Assembly: GCA_944349335.1 (NCBI GenBank)
Contig: CALVMW010000001.1
Span: 803,671-867,670, forward strand
Length of the DNA: 64,000 nt
Reading direction: 5' to 3'
From: an uncultured Bacilli bacterium
Lineage (GTDB): Bacteria; Bacillota_I; Bacilli_A; RFN20; CAG-288
Position 1 is the stretch's first letter, and every line of letters starts with the position of its first letter. Positions 15,571-24,285 of this stretch are shown here, one piece after another. The position numbers and the translations under genes were made by a program. The notes beneath the pieces are model-generated. The model was not told the origin of the DNA and did not search any database. It saw only the letters and a program-made list of their open reading frames with translations.

Positions 15571-16995
15571 ATGAATAATTTATATATATCACCACTTAGC
15601 GATCGCTATGCTTCTAAAGAGATGCAATATCTCTTCTCCAAAGAATTTAAAATTAAAACTTTTCGTTATTTATGGACTATCTTAGCTGATGAAGAAAGAA
15701 AGTTAGGCTTAGATATTTCTTTAGAACAAGTTGAAGAACTAGCTGCTCATATCGATGATATCGATTATCAATGTATCGATGATAAAGAAAAAGAAGTTCT
15801 CCATGATGTTATGGCCAATATCTATGCTTATGGTGTTAAATGCCCTAAAGCTAAAAAAATAATACATTTAGGCGCAACTAGTTGTTATGTTGATGACAAT
15901 GCGGACACTATCGCTATATCTAAGGCCAATAAGATTATTCTAAGTAAACTTATTCAAGTAATGAAAAACTTGAGACGTTTTGTAATTAAGTATAAAGATT
16001 TACCTTGTTTAGGTTATACGCATTTACAGCCAGCTCAATTAGTTACTTTAGGTAAAAGATTTTCTTTAACTCTCTATAATCTTTATCTTGATTATGAGCA
16101 TCTTTCTTATTTTGATGATAATCTTCTTCCTCTTTCATGTAAGGGGGCAACAGGTACTTTAGCAAGTTTTTTAGATTTGTTTGATGGTGATAAGAAGAAA
16201 GCCTTCGCTTTAGATAGAAATATCGCTAAAAGAATGGGCTTTAAGCGTTCTCTTCCTGTATCAGGACAGACTTATACTAGAAAGATTGATGCCGAATTTT
16301 TAAATACTTTAGCAAGTTTAGCTTCTTCCTGTGCTAAATTTGCTTTTGATCTTAGATTACTTCAATCCTTTATGGAGGTAGAGGAACCTTTTGAAAAGAA
16401 ACAAGTAGGCTCTTCGGCTATGCCTTATAAGAGAAATCCTATGCGTTCAGAGAGAATAAATGGGCTTGCTCGCTATGTTATCTCTTTAGCCATGAATGGT
16501 GAACTTACAGCTTCAGAACAATTTTTAGAAAGAACATTAGATGATTCATCTAATAGAAGATTAAGTATTTCCGAAGCTTATTTAGCTAGTGATGCTATAT
16601 TAAATATCATGATAAATGTCACTGATAATTTAGTTGTTAATAAAAAAATAATTCAAAAACATGTTTTTGAAAAATTACCTTTTATTGCTAGTGAAAATAT
16701 AATGATGGAAGCTTGTAAAAAAGGTGGAGATAGACAAGTTTTGCATGAGAAGATCAGACAATATTCTTCTTTAGCGATTCAAGATGTTAAAGATGGAAAA
16801 GAAAATAAATTATTAACCTTAATAATGGAAGATAAAGATTTCCATCTCACTAAAGAAGAGATAGAGAAATTATTAGATCCCCAGAAGTTTACAGGCTTAG
16901 CTAGTGAACAAGTTACTTCTCTTTTAGAAGATTATATTGATCCTCTTTTAAAAAGAAGAAAAGCTAAAAAGATAGAAGTTAAAATGGAACATTGA
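15571..16995 (+). CDS. purB: Adenylosuccinate lyase
   Basis: Catalyses fumarate release from SAICAR and from adenylosuccinate in purine synthesis; acts as a cytoplasmic homotetramer. The 474-residue sequence has the superfamily features: GATSCYVDDNAD near 102-113, YTHLQPAQLVTLG with the catalytic His near 150, and the signature loop SSAMPYKRNPMRSE from residue 281, whose serine is the general base. Length is normal for the PurB subgroup that starts xISPLSDRYAS. No other purine synthesis genes are nearby. It ends in TGA, 5 nt before the priA ATG, so these two are probably one transcript. Confidence 0.95.
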   Translation: MNNLYISPLSDRYASKEMQYLFSKEFKIKTFRYLWTILADEERKLGLDISLEQVEELAAHIDDIDYQCIDDKEKEVLHDVMANIYAYGVKCPKAKKIIHLGATSCYVDDNADTIAISKANKIILSKLIQVMKNLRRFVIKYKDLPCLGYTHLQPAQLVTLGKRFSLTLYNLYLDYEHLSYFDDNLLPLSCKGATGTLASFLDLFDGDKKKAFALDRNIAKRMGFKRSLPVSGQTYTRKIDAEFLNTLASLASSCAKFAFDLRLLQSFMEVEEPFEKKQVGSSAMPYKRNPMRSERINGLARYVISLAMNGELTASEQFLERTLDDSSNRRLSISEAYLASDAILNIMINVTDNLVVNKKIIQKHVFEKLPFIASENIMMEACKKGGDRQVLHEKIRQYSSLAIQDVKDGKENKLLTLIMEDKDFHLTKEEIEKLLDPQKFTGLASEQVTSLLEDYIDPLLKRRKAKKIEVKMEH

Positions 16996-17000
16996 TAGGG

Positions 17001-19208
17001 ATGTTTTATTTAGTAAAGGTTTTGATCGGTAGGCAAGCGCTCTCTTTAGATCGTCTATTTGATTATTATTCTTTTGAGGAATTAAAACCAGGGATGCGCG
17101 TTTTAGTTCCTTTTGGGAATAGTAAAGAGACTATCGCTTTTATTATGGAAGTAAAAGAGATAGATAAAGAACTTAGCGAATATGAAAAAATAAATGATAT
17201 AAAACTTTTAAAAGTTATTAAAACTATCGATTCTCAACCATTATTAGATTCTTCTTTGCTTGATTTAGCTAAAGATGTTAGCAAGTATTATCAGTGCGAT
17301 TTAATTAAAGTAATCAATACTTTTTTACCACCGGCTTTAAAAAATAAAAGTTCTTCTTTAAATAAGCAGATGGTGCAATATAAAGATTATGTTTTTGCTC
17401 TAGAAAAAGATGAAGAAGAATTAAATACTAATGAGAAAAGACTATATAAAAAACTTTTAAATTATAAAACAGGTTTAAAAAAGAGTGAGATTACTGCTAA
17501 TAAAAGTTTAAAGAACTTAGTTGATAAAGGTTATGCTATTATCAAAAGTATTAAAGTTTCCCACATCCCAGAGATCGCCCTTAAATATTATCCTGAGGTA
17601 ACTTTACTTCCTGAACAAGAACAGTGCGTATTAGAAGTTTTAAATGGCGAAGATAAAGTTTATTTACTTGAAGGAGTGACCGGCTCTGGAAAGAGTGAAA
17701 TTTATTTAGAACTAGCTAAAAGAATGCTTGAAAAAGGTAAATCTATTCTTTTATTGGTTCCTGAGATTGTTTTGACTGATCAGTTAGCTAATAAATTTTA
17801 TTATTATTTTAAGGATACTGTCTCTTTACTTCATTCTTCTTTAAGTGAAAAAAGAAAATATGAGGAGTATGAAAGAATATTATCTGGTGAAGCTAAAGTT
17901 GTAATTGGAACAAGATCTTGTATCTTTTCTCCTTTAGTAAATTTAGGATTAATAATTATAGATGAAGAGCATTCATCATCTTATAAACAGGATAATCAAC
18001 CTTATTATAGTGCAATAACTATCGCTTTAATGCGTAAAGAAAAACAAGATTGTAAAGTATTACTTGGTTCTGCTTCTCCTCGCATAATAGATAAATGTAA
18101 GGCAGAGAATGGAATTTTTCATCCTCTTTATTTAAATAAGCGTTATTCTGCTAATCAAGATAAAGATCTTTTGATTATCGATATGAATGACTCTAATAAT
18201 TATCTTCCTTCTTCTTCTAGTTTGATTTCTAAACCGCTTTTTGAAGAGATAAAGAGAACCATTGAGAAAAAAGAGCAGGTTATGCTCTTATTAAATAGAA
18301 GAGGTTATGCGCCGATGTATCAGTGTCGGCATTGTTACTCATTAGCTACATGTCCTAATTGTAATATTCCTTTAAATTATTATAAAAAAGATAATGAACT
18401 TAGATGCAATCACTGCGGATATCATATTTTAGCGGATAATTATACTTGTACTTGTCAGGAAAAAGATTTTATGACGATCGGTTATGGAACACAAAGAGTA
18501 TATGAAGATATAAGATATCTTTTTCCACAAGCTAAAATAATGAGAATAGATTCAGATGTTTCAGGATTTGAAAAAAGGCATGAAATTATCGAATCTTTTG
18601 CTGAATCAGATACTGATATTCTTATCGGTACCCAGATTATTGCGAAAGGGCATGATTTTAAAAATGTAACTTTAGCCGCTGTCTTAGACGCTGATAGTTC
18701 ACTTCGTTTACCTTCTTATTTAGCAAATGAAGAAACTTATGATTTAATTTCTCAATTTGTAGGTAGAACAGGTAGAGCTTTAAAAAAAGGAAGAGTATTG
18801 ATTCAAACTTATTGTAAAGATAATAAAATCATTCAGTTAGCAAGTAAGCAGGATTATACTACTTTTTATAAATATGAAATAGAGGAGAGAAAAAAGTCAC
18901 AATATCCGCCTTATACTATATTAGCACTAATTATTGTGCGTTCTCCTTTTAAAAATAGGTGTTATGAAGTGGCAGAAGATATTAAAAATAAGATTCTTGA
19001 AGAGATAAAAGATAAGAGATTTAATCTTTATGGTCCGTCTGTTCCTTTTATTTCACATAGAAATGGAAGATTTTATCAACAACTCCTGTTAAAATATAAG
19101 GTAAGGGAGGAAGGAGAAAAGGTTTTAGCCTCTCTTAAAGTCTTAAGGATGATGAATAAAGATGTCGATATCCTTATCGATGTTGATCCTGAAACGGAGG
19201 GAATATAA
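17001..19208 (+). CDS. priA: Primosomal protein N' (replication restart helicase)
   Basis: 3'-5' helicase that recognises abandoned forks and reloads the replicative helicase. It has 735 residues from ATG 17001: an N-terminal DNA-binding region (starting MFYLVKVLIG, with DRLFDYYSF and GMRVLVPFGN), Walker A GVTGSGKS at 225-232, DEEH near 320, and helicase motifs LLGSAS, IGTQIIAKGHDF and QFVGRTGRA. A zinc-binding insert carries Cys pairs CRHC, CPNC, CNHC and a final CTC, in which one spacer residue is missing relative to CxxC. A TTG at 16992 overlapping the purB stop could be used instead and would add three residues. The next gene starts 3 nt later. Confidence 0.94.
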   Translation: MFYLVKVLIGRQALSLDRLFDYYSFEELKPGMRVLVPFGNSKETIAFIMEVKEIDKELSEYEKINDIKLLKVIKTIDSQPLLDSSLLDLAKDVSKYYQCDLIKVINTFLPPALKNKSSSLNKQMVQYKDYVFALEKDEEELNTNEKRLYKKLLNYKTGLKKSEITANKSLKNLVDKGYAIIKSIKVSHIPEIALKYYPEVTLLPEQEQCVLEVLNGEDKVYLLEGVTGSGKSEIYLELAKRMLEKGKSILLLVPEIVLTDQLANKFYYYFKDTVSLLHSSLSEKRKYEEYERILSGEAKVVIGTRSCIFSPLVNLGLIIIDEEHSSSYKQDNQPYYSAITIALMRKEKQDCKVLLGSASPRIIDKCKAENGIFHPLYLNKRYSANQDKDLLIIDMNDSNNYLPSSSSLISKPLFEEIKRTIEKKEQVMLLLNRRGYAPMYQCRHCYSLATCPNCNIPLNYYKKDNELRCNHCGYHILADNYTCTCQEKDFMTIGYGTQRVYEDIRYLFPQAKIMRIDSDVSGFEKRHEIIESFAESDTDILIGTQIIAKGHDFKNVTLAAVLDADSSLRLPSYLANEETYDLISQFVGRTGRALKKGRVLIQTYCKDNKIIQLASKQDYTTFYKYEIEERKKSQYPPYTILALIIVRSPFKNRCYEVAEDIKNKILEEIKDKRFNLYGPSVPFISHRNGRFYQQLLLKYKVREEGEKVLASLKVLRMMNKDVDILIDVDPETEGI

Positions 19209-19211
19209 TAG

Positions 19212-19772
19212 ATGATAGTTGTTTCATTACTGGGTACCGATTCTTATGAAGTGATAGAAAAAACTAAAAAACTTCATAAAGGATTAAAGGAAATCTATTC
19301 TTGTTCTGATGATGAACTTGAATTTTTTGCCCCTACTTCTTTTTTGATTCACGATGGAGTCGAACAGACTTTTTATCATTTAAATATTCGTATTGAAGCT
19401 CCTTCAAAATATAAAGATTACGAGAAAGAAGTAGTCGATTATTTGAGGCATAGCTTTAATGATATGGCAGTTCATTTAAGAATACTTTTTACTTACTTTG
19501 ATGAAGAGCAAGAATATGTCTTCTTCGATAAAGATTATCCGACTTATATGAGTGAATCTAATACTGTAAAAGTAGGAACGGAAGAACATGAAGAAGATGA
19601 AGAAGACTATGAAGAGGAATATGATGAGCCTTATATGGGTGATATTTTATCTGAATTTGATAACTATATAAGAGAACATCCTGATGCAACTAATAGAGAA
19701 GTTTATGAAGCTTTAAGTGGTATTCGTGAAGATATTAAAAATAAACACCATGAAACAAAGGAGGGAAATTAA
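19212..19772 (+). CDS. DUF1904-like (tautomerase-fold) protein with acidic tail
   Basis: The first 115 residues fit DUF1904, a small family related to the MIF/tautomerase fold: alternating strand-helix halves, a Cys near residue 31 (YSCSDDELEFF), the FLIHDG strand and the second half YHLNIRIEAPSKYKDYEKEVVDYL. The N-terminal proline used by tautomerases for catalysis is absent (start MIVVS). Residues about 120-145 are a run of Glu/Asp/Tyr, followed by an extra helix pair (about 148-186) not seen in DUF1904 proteins I know. GGAGGG in the priA tail drives its translation. Function unknown; family match is moderate. Confidence 0.6.
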   Translation: MIVVSLLGTDSYEVIEKTKKLHKGLKEIYSCSDDELEFFAPTSFLIHDGVEQTFYHLNIRIEAPSKYKDYEKEVVDYLRHSFNDMAVHLRILFTYFDEEQEYVFFDKDYPTYMSESNTVKVGTEEHEEDEEDYEEEYDEPYMGDILSEFDNYIREHPDATNREVYEALSGIREDIKNKHHETKEGN

Positions 19773-19774
19773 CC

Positions 19775-20458
19775 ATGGATGAAAGCGTGTTCGATCGATT
19801 GATTATCTCTAAACCCGGCGACCCATATAAGGATATCAACCCCTTATTATCAGACAAAGATGCTTTTAAGTATTCAGTTGATTGCTTAATTGAAAAACTT
19901 AAGCCTCTCTTAGAAGGACATAATGTCACAAAGATTGTTTGTCCTGCTGGAGATACAACTTTTGCCTCAGCTTTAGCTTATACTTTAGGCTTAGGTGTTA
20001 TTATTTTAAATCCATATGATGGACTTATAGCCTCTGGTGATTATCTTTCTAGTGAAGATGAAGTTTTGATTGTTGGTTCTGCTCTTTGCGGTGGCTCTGT
20101 TTACTTTTCTATGTACACCCTTATTGAAGATATGGGAGCTAAAGTTTTAGGTTTTGCTTTCCTTATTGAAAAATTAGCTCATCGTGGACGCTATAAGCTT
20201 TTAGATTCAGTTTCAACTGAACTTCCTATCGGTGTCGTTACCGTTGTTAAATATGGTGTGACTGTCGGTAACTTCGTCAGGTTTGATTGTTCTCATAACG
20301 GTTTAGGTATTCGTGAATTTAGAGTTCTCCGTGTCTTAGATAATGAGATCGGTGTCAACTGGTTAGATGGTCCTAAGCCTTGCGAAAAGATTTTCCCGAA
20401 GACTAGAATCATTCAGATTTCCTTTGATAAGAAACATTGGGATAAATATCGTGAATAA
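19775..20458 (+). CDS. Adenine phosphoribosyltransferase-like protein with altered PRPP loop
   Basis: The first 150 residues align with Apt: DPYKDINPLLSDKDAF (16-31) matches the Apt FxDITPLLxDPxAF, IVCPAGDTTFASALAYTLG matches the VxxESRGFxxGxxLA strand, and GAKVLGFAFLIEKLAHRGR matches the C-terminal part. The PRPP-binding loop, normally VLIVDDxLATGGT, reads VLIVGSALCGGSVYFS (97-112): both acidic residues and the Thr are lost. A C-terminal extension of about 70 residues follows. It is therefore probably not a working transferase but may bind a nucleotide or act as a regulator; this is inference. GGAGGG lies 6 nt before the ATG. Coupled to the genes on both sides. Confidence 0.7.
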   Translation: MDESVFDRLIISKPGDPYKDINPLLSDKDAFKYSVDCLIEKLKPLLEGHNVTKIVCPAGDTTFASALAYTLGLGVIILNPYDGLIASGDYLSSEDEVLIVGSALCGGSVYFSMYTLIEDMGAKVLGFAFLIEKLAHRGRYKLLDSVSTELPIGVVTVVKYGVTVGNFVRFDCSHNGLGIREFRVLRVLDNEIGVNWLDGPKPCEKIFPKTRIIQISFDKKHWDKYRE

Positions 20459-20864
20459 TAAGTGGATCCATAGAATTGCTGCTTTTATTGCTTTAGGTGC
20501 TTGCCTTGTTTTTTTAATAATGTGCATCATTATGATGGTTCAAGAACCTATTTCTGGTCTCTTTTTTACGCCTTTTATATTTGTTTCAGGCATAATGGGT
20601 GCTCATTATTTAAGTAAAGGATTTAATTTCTCTTTTACTAAAGGTAGAAAATCTAAAACTGATAGTCGAAGTGTTTCAACGCATCCTTCTCTTATTTCAA
20701 CTAAAACAAATTCAGTCATCTGTCCTAAATGCGGTAAAGTCTGCAATAATAATGATCTACATTGTAGTAATTGTGGAACAGCTCTTTATAAAGAGTGTCC
20801 TAAATGCCATAAACATAATTCTATAAATAGTATCTATTGTTCTTCTTGTGGAGAGAAACTTTAA
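20451..20864 (+). CDS. Membrane protein with C-terminal double zinc ribbon
   Basis: From GTG 20451 (8-nt overlap with the previous gene, GGGA about 9 nt upstream) the protein has 137 residues. Two hydrophobic helices (about 9-31 and 38-57) are followed by a Ser/Lys/Thr-rich linker and two zinc-ribbon modules: CPKCGK-x-CxNNDLHCSNCG and CPKCHK-x-SINSIYCSSCG, which give four CxxC pairs. This layout is like DZANK/zinc_ribbon_2 proteins, in which the ribbons are cytosolic adaptors. The frame is open further upstream inside the neighbouring gene, but the codons there are shadows. Function unknown. Confidence 0.75.
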   Translation: MNNKWIHRIAAFIALGACLVFLIMCIIMMVQEPISGLFFTPFIFVSGIMGAHYLSKGFNFSFTKGRKSKTDSRSVSTHPSLISTKTNSVICPKCGKVCNNNDLHCSNCGTALYKECPKCHKHNSINSIYCSSCGEKL

Positions 20865-21253
20865 ACATCAGCTTCTTTAATATTTCCTAAATCTTCTATA
20901 GTGTAGTTTTGAAAATTGAAGTATATAGAAACATCACTATTTTCTTCAATATAGTTATATCCATGCATAAATATAGATAAAGAATCTGATGTACACTTTA
21001 AATCTATTATTTTATAATTATCACATTCTTCACCTTCTATTTTAATATTACTTATATTGAAAAAATGATATTTAAAAAGGTGTCCGTTGATGTGACAACA
21101 GCATTCTTCTTCTTCTTCTTCATGAGTATGTTTATGTTCATCTTTAATCAATAAAAAAGAGATGGATGAATCGTTTAGTTCCCATCTAACGAAATCCATC
21201 TCTTTTATTTGTTCTAATTCATTTTTCATCATCGATATAGATAGTTTTTCCAT
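20861..21253 (-). CDS. Hypothetical protein with His/Glu/Cys-rich cluster
   Basis: A 130-residue protein of unknown family. It contains an unusual cluster at about 38-56 beginning DEHKHTHEEEEEECCCH, which could bind a metal ion. Around it are short strands rich in Ile and Asn with no signal peptide or membrane span. The first ATG (21253) gives a 35-nt overlap with the upstream gene; ATGs at 21232 and 21229 would shorten it. It converges on the zinc-ribbon gene with a 4-nt overlap of the 3' ends. It is last in the yebC operon. Confidence 0.55.
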   Translation of the reverse strand: MEKLSISMMKNELEQIKEMDFVRWELNDSSISFLLIKDEHKHTHEEEEEECCCHINGHLFKYHFFNISNIKIEGEECDNYKIIDLKCTSDSLSIFMHGYNYIEENSDVSIYFNFQNYTIEDLGNIKEADV

Positions 21254-21563
21254 CTACTATCTCTTTTTTAACTACTTTTTTATCTTTTATCTTCTTAAAA
21301 ATAAGATTGTAGAAGAAAGTGATAAGAAGAAGAGAAGATAAAACCCAAAATAAGGATAAACAGACAGTATCAAAATAAGAAGGAACAGTTTCTGCTTCTC
21401 CATTTTGATATCCGAACAAAGTATATCCATTAGCAATAGAGATTGTCATCGAGATTGTAAAATAGAGGATGATAATCAAAAAGACAAAAAGAAAACCTAA
21501 TAAAATATAATCGTCCTTTTTAAATTTTTTAAATCTTTCTTTAAAATACTCTATTATTCTCAT
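21219..21563 (-). CDS. Small membrane protein of unknown function
   Basis: A 114-residue protein with a basic N-terminus (FKERFKKFKKDD), two membrane helices (about 19-42 and 66-88) and a charged cytosolic tail ending KEIVDGKTIYIDDEK. The loop between helices (GYTLFGYQNGEAETVPSYFD) would face outside. ATGA overlap with the end of yebC shows coupled translation. No family recognised. Confidence 0.6.
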   Translation of the reverse strand: MRIIEYFKERFKKFKKDDYILLGFLFVFLIIILYFTISMTISIANGYTLFGYQNGEAETVPSYFDTVCLSLFWVLSSLLLITFFYNLIFKKIKDKKVVKKEIVDGKTIYIDDEK

Positions 21564-22282
21564 AAATCTGCATTATGATAGACATCTTGAACATCTTCGA
21601 TGTCATCTAAAGCCTCGATGAGGTTTTCAACAGTTTTTCTATCTTCATCATTTAAAGAAACAAGATCACCATTAGGAACTAAAGTGACATTAGCTTCTTC
21701 AAATTCTTGAACACTAAAATCAGCGATAAGCTGTTCTTTAGCTTTTTCAAAATCATCAGGGGTAACTTGAATTTCAAGATAATCTTCTGATTTTGTAGCT
21801 TTTTGAACATCGATATCGTTTAAGATTAAATCATCAGCAACTTCTTCAGCATTTTTATCTGTTGTGAAAGCTAAAACACCCATGCGAGTAAAATTAAAAG
21901 AAGCGGAACCACTATTACCGATCTTACCACCGTGATGAGTGAAAGCAGCTCTAACAGCTGAGAAAGCTCTCTTTTCATTATCTGTTAAAGTATCGACAAC
22001 AATAGCGACGCCGGAAGGACCGAAACCTTCATAACGTCCAGGAACATAAGCAGCAGCATCTTTAGCTTTAGCTTTAGCAATAGCTCTATCGATAACTTCT
22101 TTAGTGACGTGTTGAGCCTTCCATTTTTCAATAACTGATCTTAAAGCGAGGTTTTCATTAGGATCAGGGACACCAGATTTAGCGGCCATATAAATTTCTT
22201 TACTGGCACGATTATATAACGCTGATTTAGCGGCGTTAGTTTGTGCAATCTTCTTTGCTCTAACTTCATGTGCTCTACCCAT
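21560..22282 (-). CDS. yebC: YebC/PmpR family protein (YeeI-like subgroup)
   Basis: Cytoplasmic protein of 240 residues, all three YebC subdomains present. The start MGRAHEVRAKKIAQTNAAKS, then EIYMAAKSGVPDPNENLALR and RYEGFGPSGVAIVVDTLTDN, are closer to Bacillus YeeI than to YrbC. The family was long annotated as transcriptional regulators; recent work assigns members to relief of ribosome stalling at proline-rich stretches. ATG 22282 is chosen because AAAGAGGT lies 6 nt before it and it matches the family N-terminus; the frame extends 28 codons upstream without support. First gene of a three-gene minus-strand operon. Confidence 0.93.
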   Translation of the reverse strand: MGRAHEVRAKKIAQTNAAKSALYNRASKEIYMAAKSGVPDPNENLALRSVIEKWKAQHVTKEVIDRAIAKAKAKDAAAYVPGRYEGFGPSGVAIVVDTLTDNEKRAFSAVRAAFTHHGGKIGNSGSASFNFTRMGVLAFTTDKNAEEVADDLILNDIDVQKATKSEDYLEIQVTPDDFEKAKEQLIADFSVQEFEEANVTLVPNGDLVSLNDEDRKTVENLIEALDDIEDVQDVYHNADL

Positions 22283-22643
22283 ATTTTTACCTCTTTTCTT
22301 TATTTTTACATTCAAAAAACATATTTTTGACAACAATATTATAATTTTTTTAGTATATATATACAAGGATAAATATATTGCTTAATAGTTGTTTACCTGT
22401 AGCTAATCATATAGTATTTATTCTTTAAGAAAGCAGGGATCATTTTACGGAGGAAAATTATATAACATAAAGTGAATGTCTATATTAGATTAAGATGTTC
22501 ATAATAAAAAGATAAATTAATTTAATTTCTAGTTTCTTTATTATTTAAAATAGGTGTTATTACTATTAGAAAATTTAATTATTTTCTAGCAATATTAAAG
22601 AATAGTAATGAAGATTATCAGTATTAGAACTATTTAGAATATC
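22283..22643. other. AT-rich intergenic region
   Basis: Lies upstream of yebC and downstream of the lipoprotein gene, both on the minus strand. It should hold the yebC promoter. No RNA gene, clear terminator or repeat is visible. Confidence 0.4.
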
Positions 22644-23267
22644 TTAAAAATAGAAAAACATTTCTTTAACAGTAAAAGAAGTATCAGTATAAGAAACTAA
22701 AACTTCAATATCTTGTTCGGGGAATAATCTTAAATTTTTTCCATCATCTTCAATTTTATAATAGAGAGATTCAAAAGGCTCTATAGCTTCTTTGATCGAG
22801 AATTTTGTTTTATATAATTCTCTAGAATCTATAAACATTTTCATATCTGCTTTTCCAACATCTAAGCAGCAAGTAGCAGCAGGTAATAATACATAATAGT
22901 TATAGATGTCAGGATAAATAGGAGAGGTATAAAAACCAATCGGTTCATAAAAATGGAACGAACGATTTTTGTATTCTAATCCAATATAATAATTTTCATC
23001 TTTAAATGAGAAATAATCTAATCCAAATATGATTTTATGTTCTAAATAATCATTAAGTTTTAATGTTTCATCAATAAATTCTTCTTTATTATAATCAGTT
23101 GTACCTACCATATAACCATCTCCGCCAGCTAAATAGCAATAAGGAATTGTAAATGTGTGATTTGCGATTTGAAATTTTGGTTTTCCATATCTGCCGCCAC
23201 AACTGAAAAGAGAAATACAAGACGATAGTAAAACAATACATTTGAAAATTTTATTTTTTATTAACAT
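22644..23267 (-). CDS. Small secreted lipoprotein
   Basis: A 207-residue protein with signal peptide and lipobox LFSC (lipidated Cys near residue 23). The mature part has beta-rich segments with many Tyr and Phe (YYIGLEYKNRSFHFYEP). Its start lies 17 nt inside the end of the peptidase gene, so the two are made together. No family recognised. As the partner of a secreted cysteine peptidase it could be an inhibitor or a surface anchor; gene pairs of peptidase and lipoprotein-like inhibitor are known in the C10/C47 groups, but similarity to those inhibitors cannot be judged by eye. Confidence 0.7.
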   Translation of the reverse strand: MLIKNKIFKCIVLLSSCISLFSCGGRYGKPKFQIANHTFTIPYCYLAGGDGYMVGTTDYNKEEFIDETLKLNDYLEHKIIFGLDYFSFKDENYYIGLEYKNRSFHFYEPIGFYTSPIYPDIYNYYVLLPAATCCLDVGKADMKMFIDSRELYKTKFSIKEAIEPFESLYYKIEDDGKNLRLFPEQDIEVLVSYTDTSFTVKEMFFYF

Positions 23268-24285
23268 AATATATACTCCCTATTAAGCCTTGATCAATCG
23301 TAACATTTCCATAGCCGCCCCACCCTAAATGAACTGTATAAATATTTCTGGCACCATATAGGTCATCTACTATAAATTGTGATGAATAAGCGACTACAGC
23401 ATGATTCCCCAGAGTCTTTATTTCACCTGTTTTATCATCCACGTAAGTAAATCCATTTACAAATAATTCAACTGGAATATCATTTTCTAAAGCTTCATTG
23501 ATTGTATTATCATTAAAAAATAAAAATAATCGACAAAAATCAGTATAAGATAAGTTTTGCTCTTCAGCATAAATTTTCATCACATTAGCTATATCAATAG
23601 CAGTAGTGCCATCTTTTGGATCTAAACAATATAAATAGTAACTCAAACTAAAACTAACATTATTATTAAATAAGCCTTTATCATAAGCATAATATACATC
23701 ATTCATAAAATCAGAGCTTTTATAATAGTCAATATAACCTAAAAGCAAGGCTAATCCAACATAACCACATATACCTCTATTTGGATCACCACTACAATTA
23801 TCATTGCAAAAATCATAGAAAAATTCAGGGTGCTTTATGATAGTTGAACTATTTGTAGTGCTTATATTTGTAGTTTCAACATAATCATTATAAACAGGAC
23901 TTGCTTTTACATAATTAAGATTAAATGATTTAAGTGTTAATAAATTAGTTATTTCATTATCTTCTAAAATAAAATAGTTGCCAACACCTTGATAGATTAA
24001 ATTAATATTATAATTTATATACGGAGATTTTGTTGAATCAGAATATTCTAATATCTTCTTCTCATTCATACTATAGATTAAATAACCGTTTGGAAATTCT
24101 CTAATTAAATATTTGTTATTATTTAAATCATAAGCATATTTATCGATACAATTAGAAATATTTTGATTTTTATTATAAATAGATTTAACCTCATTATTTA
24201 TTTTCGAGGATAAATCAGTTAGCATTGTAGTATGATTGAATATAAGGAATAATATTGATAAAAATAAAATTAAACTTTTTTTCAT
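23251..24285 (-). CDS. Secreted papain-like cysteine peptidase
   Basis: A Sec signal peptide (about 1-25) is followed by a region that looks like a pro-domain (LIREFPNGYLIYSMN, as in C10-type peptidases) and a catalytic region. The nucleophile would be Cys173 in GICGYVGLALLLGYIDY and the His would be His295 in LGNHAVVAYSS; the strand VHLGWGGYGNVTI follows, as in papain-like C10/C39_2 families. Extra cysteines (160, 164) precede the active site. Strong AGGAGGAAAT precedes the ATG. It overlaps the downstream lipoprotein gene by 17 nt. Substrate unknown; a bacteriocin-type or host-protein target is possible. Confidence 0.75.
   Translation of the reverse strand: MKKSLILFLSILFLIFNHTTMLTDLSSKINNEVKSIYNKNQNISNCIDKYAYDLNNNKYLIREFPNGYLIYSMNEKKILEYSDSTKSPYINYNINLIYQGVGNYFILEDNEITNLLTLKSFNLNYVKASPVYNDYVETTNISTTNSSTIIKHPEFFYDFCNDNCSGDPNRGICGYVGLALLLGYIDYYKSSDFMNDVYYAYDKGLFNNNVSFSLSYYLYCLDPKDGTTAIDIANVMKIYAEEQNLSYTDFCRLFLFFNDNTINEALENDIPVELFVNGFTYVDDKTGEIKTLGNHAVVAYSSQFIVDDLYGARNIYTVHLGWGGYGNVTIDQGLIGSIYYVNKK

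Noticed and set aside
16981..17003. TTG start for priA at 16992
   Set aside because: ATG 17001 matches the family N-terminus; TTG would add only three residues, so it is recorded as an alternative.
22283..22366. Upstream extension of yebC by 28 codons
   Set aside because: AAAGAGGT directly before ATG 22282 and the family start MGRAHE decide for the shorter form.
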